From: DATLZB01 sp035574175
Lineage (GTDB): Bacteria > Pseudomonadota > Alphaproteobacteria > Rhizobiales > Hyphomicrobiaceae
Direction of reading: 5' to 3'
DNA length: 19,109 bases
Assembly: GCA_035574175.1 (NCBI GenBank)
Contig: DATLZB010000108.1
Span: 1 to 19,109 of the forward strand
Made by a program: the position numbers and the translations under genes
In this document: piece by piece, positions 1-6,355 of the stretch
How positions within the stretch are numbered: the stretch's first letter is position 1
Layout of the letters: each line of letters opens with the position of its first letter
Notes under the pieces: generated by a model
Databases searched by the model: none
Told to the model about the DNA's origin: nothing
What the model saw: the letters and a program-made list of their open reading frames with translations, nothing else

Positions 1-59
1 ACTGTGGCCTGTCGGGGCGTAGGCTGCCGCCTTCGGGCGCAAGCGCCGAAAAAAGGCGA

Positions 60-173
60 TCAGCCGTACAGCACCACGAACAGGCCGGCAGCGGTGACGC
101 TCATGCCCATGAACAGGATCACTGTGCTGCGCAGAACCTCGGCCATCGTCGGCTCCATCACGTACAAACCCAT
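60..173 (-). CDS. possible 37-residue single-span membrane peptide
   Basis: The minus strand reads an ATG at 173 and a TGA at 62-60, giving 37 residues. A short polar N-terminus (with E7, E11 and R15) is followed by a hydrophobic stretch of about 20 residues (roughly 17-36, STVILFMGMSVTAAGLFVVL) that ends in YG. This looks like one transmembrane helix. In-frame ATGs at 158 and 143 are alternative starts. None has a convincing ribosome-binding site, which is the main reason for doubt. It lies 98 nt downstream of the lysozyme-like gene on the same strand, so it could be co-transcribed with it. I do not recognise a family. A small membrane protein or a holin-like peptide are both possible; chance is not excluded. 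Confidence 0.4.
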   Translation of the reverse strand: MGLYVMEPTMAEVLRSTVILFMGMSVTAAGLFVVLYG

Positions 174-271
174 GCTAGCTGAGAGCCATGAACAGGCCGT
201 GAGCAGCAAATTTAGGTTCGGTTCACGTGCGTACCAGAATGTCGCCGGACCGCTGAGGGCCCGAACGATGG

Positions 272-2398
272 CTAGACTAGCGTGGGCTCCTCGAAGTTTT
301 CAGTTTCGGAAGGAACAACCGGAGGCGCCGCCGGCTTTTCCACGAAGACCCCGGCGCCGAGTTCGTCATCGAGGGCCGGGGTGAAGATGCCGTCCGAGGC
401 CCCGCTCCAGATTTGCTGATGCAAGGCGTGTACCTTGAGGGCGGTTTCAAGGTCGAAGTCGTCGCCGGCGACGATGCCGAGATGGGTGCGCAGCCGCGCC
501 ACCTTGGCACCCTTTGAGCCGAACCGCAGGCGCTCCAGGCTGCGCCGCACCTCCGGAACGGCGGTTGCCCCATCGCGCCGGGCGCGAGACGCCAGCAGCG
601 CCTCCAGGCCGGTCAGCAGCATATAATGGTAGCGGCCCGGGCGGCCTGACCCGCTCGTCTGACCGGCGGCGCGGCGGAACTTGGCCCAGGGCCCGTTGTG
701 CGTGCCGTTGTTGGCGGCGGTACCCACCACGACCTGGCAGCCGAACGAGCTGTACCAGGAGGTGCCCATGCTGGAGGTGGGGTGGATGTTGTCGCCGGGC
801 TTGGCCGGATCGACCATGTCGGTGCGCTCGTAGCACAGATTGTTTTTCGACCGACGCACCACGACCTGGCGGTGCGTGCCGTCGTCGTGGCGCAGCAGGA
901 AGCAGCCCGGCCAGCCCTCGGGGTTGGACGGGGTGGCGTGCTTGCCAACGATGTAGCGATAAAAGCCGCTCGGCAGGATGTTGGCGGCGGCGCGGCCCTC
1001 GTAATAGGCGGTCATCGCGCTGGCATTGGGAACGGTCGAGCCGGGGAACACGGCGATGCGACCCGTGGCACGTTCCCAAACCCCGATCACGCACCGGGTG
1101 GAAACGTGATCGGGCCGCTGATCGATCAGTTCGACCTCGGCGGTCAGGACGTCCGGCGCATCGACGATCCCGCAGCCGCGCAGTCCGAACAGAATGGGCG
1201 TGGATCCGGCCTCCTCGACCGGGAAGGCATTGAGCTCGGCCAGCCAAGCGAGGTCGTCCGCCCTGAGCGAGAAACGGATGCCCTTAGGCAGGGTGTTGGC
1301 CAAATGCGCATAGTCGGGTGCATTCCTGTCTTCGGCCCAGCGCACACCTGGGGCGGCGCGGCGCGTCTCCGCCGCGAAGTCCTGCAGCCGGCGCTCTTCG
1401 GCCGGGTCCAGCGCTTCCTGGTCATCGACGATGCCCGTCGCCACGAAACCGTAAACGGGCTCGGCCGGCGCGCGGCGCGCAAGCGGCGCGCTCGCTGTCG
1501 CAGCCGATGGCATGCCACGCGATTCGATTGGCTGCTCCAACTCGGCAAGCACCATCGGCACGAGCCCTTCCTCAAACAGCCGGGCCTCGTTCTCGCGGCG
1601 GCGATTCATCTCGGCCTCGATGGCCGTACCCTGCCAGATCCGCTTCATGTCGCGGATGAGGCCCGGTATGCGATCGATGTCGCCCGCGCCGAGCGCAAGC
1701 TTGATGGCGCGCATCTCGCGATAGCGATCGAGAGCGTCGCCCGGTGCCTGTTCACGCCCGTAGCTCGGGCCGCGATTGAAGGTGAGCGATACGAGCGCGC
1801 CGAAGCAGTCGTCCGACAAGTTTTCCGAGCCCGGCAACGCATCGGAGGTCAGCGCCGCGTAGCGGGGGAGCGTAACCTTCCGGAACACGGTCTCGCTCGG
1901 CTCCCAGGGTATGCTTACGCCGGCATCGATCAGGCTCCTCAGCAGTGCCTTGATCCGATCGACTCTTTGCTGGCGGTCGGGTTCGACCGCGCGCAGGCCG
2001 ACCGCCTCTGCCAGCATGCCCATGTGAGGGGAAGGCAGCAGCCCGCTCCAGTCGGCAGCGAAGGCTTCCCGCGACGGCTGATAACCGAGATCGTAGCCAA
2101 ACCCGATGGTGAGGCCAGAGCTGCCGGCCGGCCACACCGGCCGTGCCTTGTAGACCCGCTCGTAATAATCGCGCCCCCCGGTCTCATGACGCACAATCAG
2201 TGCATAGGCCTTGGGCGACACACGGCCGGCGAGCGCTGCAAGCTCTTCGGCCGCGATCTGTGGCGGCAGTGCACGCTTGGGCTCCTCCGCCAGCACCGTT
2301 TCGGCCTCGCGGTCGGCAAGCGCCAGAGCGATCGGGTCCGGGGGGACTGCCGATTTCGTGCGTGCGGCGGAAAACAGCCGCGAAAGCCAACCTGCCAT
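272..2398 (-). CDS. multidomain peptidoglycan-active protein: lysozyme-like domain, H/C (L,D-transpeptidase-like) domain, possible PG-binding tail
   Basis: About 708 residues from the ATG at 2398, chosen because GGGAGA lies 7 nt upstream; a longer in-frame start at 2440 is less likely. Residues ~60-275 resemble phage-type/pesticin-like lysozymes: a Glu in HETGG (E72), then SSGLTIGFGYDLGY (~93-106) and a later FNRG. This is the arrangement of the GH24-like catalytic E followed by the conserved TIGxG turn. Residues ~485-600 contain NIHP (H539) and SSFGCQ (C554), 14 residues apart, which resembles the H-x(14-17)-[ST]xGC signature of YkuD L,D-transpeptidases. Residues ~620-685 look like a degenerate peptidoglycan-binding repeat (RFGSKGAKVARLRTHLG). 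The N-terminus (MAGWLSRLFSAARTKS) is not a signal peptide, so export would need another route. The lysozyme call is fairly firm; the transpeptidase-like call is inference. Confidence 0.75.
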   Translation of the reverse strand: MAGWLSRLFSAARTKSAVPPDPIALALADREAETVLAEEPKRALPPQIAAEELAALAGRVSPKAYALIVRHETGGRDYYERVYKARPVWPAGSSGLTIGFGYDLGYQPSREAFAADWSGLLPSPHMGMLAEAVGLRAVEPDRQQRVDRIKALLRSLIDAGVSIPWEPSETVFRKVTLPRYAALTSDALPGSENLSDDCFGALVSLTFNRGPSYGREQAPGDALDRYREMRAIKLALGAGDIDRIPGLIRDMKRIWQGTAIEAEMNRRRENEARLFEEGLVPMVLAELEQPIESRGMPSAATASAPLARRAPAEPVYGFVATGIVDDQEALDPAEERRLQDFAAETRRAAPGVRWAEDRNAPDYAHLANTLPKGIRFSLRADDLAWLAELNAFPVEEAGSTPILFGLRGCGIVDAPDVLTAEVELIDQRPDHVSTRCVIGVWERATGRIAVFPGSTVPNASAMTAYYEGRAAANILPSGFYRYIVGKHATPSNPEGWPGCFLLRHDDGTHRQVVVRRSKNNLCYERTDMVDPAKPGDNIHPTSSMGTSWYSSFGCQVVVGTAANNGTHNGPWAKFRRAAGQTSGSGRPGRYHYMLLTGLEALLASRARRDGATAVPEVRRSLERLRFGSKGAKVARLRTHLGIVAGDDFDLETALKVHALHQQIWSGASDGIFTPALDDELGAGVFVEKPAAPPVVPSETENFEEPTLV

Positions 2399-2683
2399 AG
2401 GTGCGTCTCCCTCAATCGACAAGCGGGCTCCCCAGGCCACTCGCCCGATCCCTTAGCACGGGCCGGGGGTTTCCGCAGTCGCTACTGCAAAGGGGGACGC
2501 CGCGTTGCAGCCCAATCGGGCCCGCCCGCCCGATCCCAGCCCCGATTGTGCGGCGCCGCAGATTGGGGTCGCCGTGTGCGGTGCAGTATGGCGCGGTAAG
2601 CATCTGGCGCGGACGCACATCGACGACCTTGACTGCCTCAGCCATCCCCTTAAATACGAGGCAAATTTTCGCCCAGGATTCTG
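2399..2683. other. divergent intergenic region
   Basis: This 285-nt gap separates the divergent lysozyme-like gene and dksA. I see no coding signal in it. On the plus side it holds a sigma70-like promoter candidate near dksA (annotated separately). On the minus side it holds the ribosome-binding site of the lysozyme-like gene next to 2398. No terminator or repeat is evident. Confidence 0.5.
2629..2656 (+). promoter_or_regulatory. candidate sigma70 promoter for dksA
   Basis: A TTGACT at 2629-2634 matches the -35 consensus at five of six bases. A weak -10, TAAATA at 2651-2656, follows after a 16-nt spacer. The pair sits about 30 nt before the proposed dksA start. The -35 is good and the -10 is poor, so this remains a candidate. 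Confidence 0.35.
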
Positions 2684-3205
2684 TTGGCCGTCATTGTGGA
2701 TCAGAGCGTGAGCACGAAGAGCCGCAAATCAGCCGCAAAGTCCAAGCGCAAGAGCCAAAGCAAGAACAATGCGCGCAGCGCACCCGCCTCGACCATCGTG
2801 GTGCCGGAGGACTATCGCCCGAGCGATGACGAGCCGTTCATGAACGAGCGGCATCGCATCTATTTCCGGGGCAAACTGCTGGCATGGAAGGAGGAAATCC
2901 TGCGTCAGACCCGCGAGACGCTGCAGGGCATGACCAGTGAGCCGACCCAGCATGCCGACCTCGCCGACCGGGCCACCTCGGAGACCGATAGGGCGCTCGA
3001 ACTCAGGGCGCGAGACCGGCAGCGCAAGTTGATCGCCAAGATCGACGCGGCGCTGGCCCGCATCGAGGATGGGACCTACGGTTATTGCGAGGAGACGGGA
3101 GAGCCGATCGGCTTGAAGCGTCTGGATGCGCGGCCGATCGCGACGCTGAGCGTGGAGGCGCAGGAGCGTCACGAGCGCCGCGAGCGCGTCTATCGCGAAG
3201 ACTGA
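2684..3205 (+). CDS. dksA: RNA polymerase-binding transcription factor DksA (single-Cys alphaproteobacterial type)
   Basis: DksA binds the RNA polymerase secondary channel and, with ppGpp, adjusts rRNA and stress promoters. The 173-residue product has a Lys/Ser-rich N-terminus, then DDEPFMNERHRIYFRGKLL and a long coiled coil (~55-115). The C-terminal TraR/DksA domain follows: DGTYGYCEETGEPIGLKRL, then ARPIATLSVEAQERHE. Only one cysteine (C135) of the classical four-Cys zinc site is present; this form is usual in alphaproteobacterial DksA. The start shown is TTG with AGGA a few bases upstream. GTGs at 2696 and 2708 are alternatives, so the basic N-terminal tail may be a few residues shorter. 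The last 16 nt overlap the convergent mechanosensitive channel gene. Confidence 0.9.
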   Translation: MAVIVDQSVSTKSRKSAAKSKRKSQSKNNARSAPASTIVVPEDYRPSDDEPFMNERHRIYFRGKLLAWKEEILRQTRETLQGMTSEPTQHADLADRATSETDRALELRARDRQRKLIAKIDAALARIEDGTYGYCEETGEPIGLKRLDARPIATLSVEAQERHERRERVYRED

Positions 3206-5556
3206 GGTTCAGCGGTCAGCGCAGGTGGCAGTGCGACGGGCCCGGCGGCGGCGCCGAAGTCGGCCGCCCGCAGGCCCTTCAGGATCGCAAAGGCCAGTTC
3301 CGTCCTGACCGAACCTCCCTTCTTCACGTCCCCGACGAAGACGTTGAGCGACAGGGTCGCCGTTTCGACGGCAGATGAATCGAAGGCGACGAACGGGGCG
3401 GGGAAGCGGAGCACGGCCGGATGCTGGTGGGCGGCGTTCAGCATGATCTCGCCAACCCGCTCAAGGTCGCTCGTAAGCTTTACGACAATCGGTATCTTGA
3501 GTCGGCCGACGGCGTCTCTCAGCGTCCAGTTCTTGACGCGGCCGGAGATCAGTTCGGCATTCGGAATGATGACACTCGAACGGTCGAAGGTCTCGATCTC
3601 GGTTGAGCGCACGCTGATCCGCCTGACGATGCCCTCCTCATTGCCGACCACGATCCAGTCGCCCACCTTGACCGGGCGCTCGATGAGCAGAATGAGACCA
3701 CAAACGAAGTTGTTGACGACCGATTGCAGGCCGAAGCCGATGCCGACCGAAAGGGCACCGGCCACAATCGCGAGGTTGGTGATATCAAGGCCCGCATAGG
3801 AGACGGCGACGAGCGCGGCGACGGCGGTCCCAGCGTAGCCGGCCACCTGCTCGATCGAGTGACTTATGCCGGGATCGATTCGGGCGGGCTGGAGCACCGC
3901 GCTGTTGAGCCAGCGCTGAAACAAGCGTGTGGCCGCGAGCAGTGCCAGGAACAGCGCGACGCCTATCAGGATCCGGGCGAGAGAGATGCGGAACTGCCCG
4001 ATCTCGAAGCCGAACAAGAGCGCGGTGAGCCAGTCGCGGATATCGGCCCCAGCGAACCCCCACTGCAGCAGGATAATCGGCACCGCGAGCAGGATGAGGG
4101 TGAGCGTCAGGGCGATCTCGGCCAGCTTGGCGAGCGTCTGGCGACGGGCCGCATCGAGGCCGAAGCGCGCCTCGAGCATTTCTCCTACCGACAGCCGGGT
4201 TTCGGCCGGATCGCGCGTGAAGGCGCGAATGGCGAGGTAGAGCAGTCCCGCAACCACCACCACGACCGCAGTCATCACGAACTGCTGTGCGATGAACCGC
4301 CCAAGGGCAACGTAGCCGGTGAGAGTGCAGGCAATGATGCCTATCGGCACCAACCACATCGGGCCCTTGAGCCACACCGGATGATGGAGCGGGGGGCGGG
4401 CGCCTTCCCTGGCCGTGAACGGGGTGAGCAGCAGCGCCATCAGCAGGACGGCGACCATCAGATTGGCGATGATGGTCTGCACCACCGTGATGGCCAGCGG
4501 AATGAACAGCCATCGGCTCATCTCGGCGAGGGCGATGTCGGCGGCGAAGACAGCAGTGATTGCGGTCAACACCCTGAAGATCGAGCGGGCACCCCGGTCG
4601 GAAAGGGGAACAAGCCGCCACTCCGGCTCATCGGGGGCGAGCACGGATGAGATGATCGCCGCAATGGCTGCGAAGATGACGGTCGACTTCAGCGCGGCGG
4701 ATGCAACTCGGTCGCCGGGAAAATACAACAGGTCCATGGCGTCGAGGCCGCCATAGAGTAGGAGGACAGAGAAGATCGGCGTGACGGCACGCACCGGCGC
4801 CACCCAGGCAACGGCTGCCGCTCGCTCGAAAAACGTCGGCGGTCCGGCCCACCTCTTCTGGCGCCGGTTGGCTGCGAGCTTCAGGAAGGTGAAGCGCAGG
4901 GCGAGCCACAAGAGGGCGGTAAGCACCACAAGACCCGCAAGCTCGGCGCTCTTGGGGTAGGCCCAGCCCCACCAGTCCGCAGCAAGGAAGGCGAGCTGCT
5001 GGCCGACGTTGGGTGCGGCGTTTAGCAGATCGCGCCACACCGAGGGCAGAAGTGGACTTGGCAGGCGTTGCAGCAGGTTGCGCGCGAACAGCGCATGTCG
5101 CAGGTCGGTGATGCGCTCGATCAACTGGCGGGCGCGAACCCAGGTGAGTTCGGTCGTCCTGATCGCCGCATCGATGTTGGAGGCAAGCGCGGCCAAGCGG
5201 GCGCGTTCAGCCGAGATGGCCGGGGCTTCGGGAGGGGCGTCCTTGCCGGGCGCGGGCCCGAGCTTGTCGATCTGGGTTCTGACGCTTTTGAGCTCCGGCC
5301 GCAGCGCTTCGGCGATCTGTGTGCTTTCGGAGAGGATGGCCTCAACCTCGCCGCGCAGGCGACCCAGTTCTTCATCGCGGTCCTTGGCCTGCGCAACCGC
5401 CTTTTCGGTCTGGTCGATGGCCTGCGACAGCTTGCGGATCGCTGCCTCGACCTCCGGATCAAGCGCAGTCTGCACGGCCTGCGGCTGGGCCTGGGCCGCG
5501 GAGAGAGCGCAGAACAGCCCAACGGCGATAACAAGGAGCTGAAGACTTCGTTTCAC
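3190..5556 (-). CDS. large MscS-family mechanosensitive channel with DUF3772 domain
   Basis: An inner-membrane channel expected to open under membrane tension and release osmolytes during hypo-osmotic shock. The 788-residue protein starts with a Sec signal peptide (1-23, cleavage near AQA-QP). A periplasmic coiled-coil segment (~35-130) and a DUF3772 domain (~120-185, TELTWVRARQLIERI to SPLLPSVWRDLL) follow. About ten hydrophobic helices lie between ~203 and ~600. The MscS core is near 565-690, with the pore helix and GFGLQSVVNNFVCGLILLIE (GFGLQS at 607-612) followed by RPVKVGDWIVVG. The length and N-terminal region put it with the large MscK/MscM-like members rather than small MscS. The start is GTG with no clear ribosome-binding site. 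Its 3' end overlaps dksA tail-to-tail. Confidence 0.9.
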   Translation of the reverse strand: MKRSLQLLVIAVGLFCALSAAQAQPQAVQTALDPEVEAAIRKLSQAIDQTEKAVAQAKDRDEELGRLRGEVEAILSESTQIAEALRPELKSVRTQIDKLGPAPGKDAPPEAPAISAERARLAALASNIDAAIRTTELTWVRARQLIERITDLRHALFARNLLQRLPSPLLPSVWRDLLNAAPNVGQQLAFLAADWWGWAYPKSAELAGLVVLTALLWLALRFTFLKLAANRRQKRWAGPPTFFERAAAVAWVAPVRAVTPIFSVLLLYGGLDAMDLLYFPGDRVASAALKSTVIFAAIAAIISSVLAPDEPEWRLVPLSDRGARSIFRVLTAITAVFAADIALAEMSRWLFIPLAITVVQTIIANLMVAVLLMALLLTPFTAREGARPPLHHPVWLKGPMWLVPIGIIACTLTGYVALGRFIAQQFVMTAVVVVVAGLLYLAIRAFTRDPAETRLSVGEMLEARFGLDAARRQTLAKLAEIALTLTLILLAVPIILLQWGFAGADIRDWLTALLFGFEIGQFRISLARILIGVALFLALLAATRLFQRWLNSAVLQPARIDPGISHSIEQVAGYAGTAVAALVAVSYAGLDITNLAIVAGALSVGIGFGLQSVVNNFVCGLILLIERPVKVGDWIVVGNEEGIVRRISVRSTEIETFDRSSVIIPNAELISGRVKNWTLRDAVGRLKIPIVVKLTSDLERVGEIMLNAAHQHPAVLRFPAPFVAFDSSAVETATLSLNVFVGDVKKGGSVRTELAFAILKGLRAADFGAAAGPVALPPALTAEPQSSR

Positions 5557-5714
5557 CTGAGCGCGCCAATCGCTGCGTCGGGGAAATTTAGATCGGCAGC
5601 ACGACTACACCGGCCAAAATGGGCAGCGAAGCGGCGCCGTAGGTCGGCCAAGCTCCGGTACGGCGAGCGTCCGCCAAGACCGCAACCGGTTCTGCAAGGC
5701 TTGCCTAAATCTCC

Positions 5715-6104
5715 CTAGGAGTCTCCGGCCTGCCCGACCGCGCGCGGCGTGCGGGGGTAGACCGGGGTCGGTCCCTCCACGACCTCAGCCGGCTCCCGAA
5801 TCGGGGCCTGCCCAATGCCGGTTTCGATCACCACGTCGACCGGCCCGCCGGTCATGATCAGGTGCTCCACATCATCGCGCCGGATGAGAACGAGGCGGCG
5901 TCGGCCGTCGACGTTGGCCTGGTCGACCACAGCAAGACGCCGTTCCGGCCGCGGCCCGAAGAAGCGCTTAGTTACGCCGGTCAGGCTCGCGGACATCGAG
6001 CCGGTGGCGAGATAGCCTTGCAGGAACAGCACGCCAAGATAGATGAGGCCGCCGATGAGGGCGAGAACGACGAGCCCGTAGATGAGAAACGCCACATATT
6101 CCAT
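5715..6104 (-). CDS. FliO-like single-span membrane protein
   Basis: 129 residues from the ATG at 6104. A TTG two codons upstream (6110) is an alternative, and a much longer reading from 6230 would add an unlikely Arg-rich leader. Residues 4-30 form one transmembrane helix (EYVAFLIYGLVVLALIGGLI). Residues ~56-97 have the FliO-like beta pattern RRLAVVDQANVDGRRRLVLI then RRDDVEHLIMTGGPVDVVIE. A Pro-rich tail follows. FliO helps assemble the FliPQR export gate of the flagellar type III system. No other flagellar gene is visible here, so the role may differ; the protein keeps the fold but its partner is unknown. It is divergent from cckA, with a shared promoter region at 6105-6355. Confidence 0.65.
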   Translation of the reverse strand: MEYVAFLIYGLVVLALIGGLIYLGVLFLQGYLATGSMSASLTGVTKRFFGPRPERRLAVVDQANVDGRRRLVLIRRDDVEHLIMTGGPVDVVIETGIGQAPIREPAEVVEGPTPVYPRTPRAVGQAGDS

Positions 6105-6355
6105 GATCAATTCGCCGCGGTTCTCCGCGCTCCCCAGTTGGCGGCCCGCTGCAGCGGACCGCTCACTTCGCCGCTCCCGCAGCCTTGCCCCGTGCAAAGC
6201 GGCCAGACCTATAGCGCATTTACACGCCATTTTAACCCTGGTGATCGATTTGTTGAGAGCGACGCCTGGGCCACGGTGAACGCGGCTCCCTTCCGCAAGG
6301 CGTCAGCGGACGGTGGGCGGGTCTCTGCCTGCGCCATAAGACGGGGTCTAGTGCC

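Noticed and set aside
4..384. A plus-strand open frame of 126 codons at the left edge
   Set aside because: No domain; it overlaps the end of the lysozyme-like gene and the minus-strand membrane peptide, which has a better protein-like pattern.
698..2599. A 633-codon open frame on the plus strand, opposite the lysozyme-like gene
   Set aside because: It has no recognisable domain and lies antisense to a gene with clear motifs and a good ribosome-binding site; long shadow frames are common in GC-rich DNA.
6225..6245. Possible CtrA half site (TTAACC) between the FliO-like gene and cckA
   Set aside because: The second half at N7 spacing is absent; a lone half site is too weak to call.
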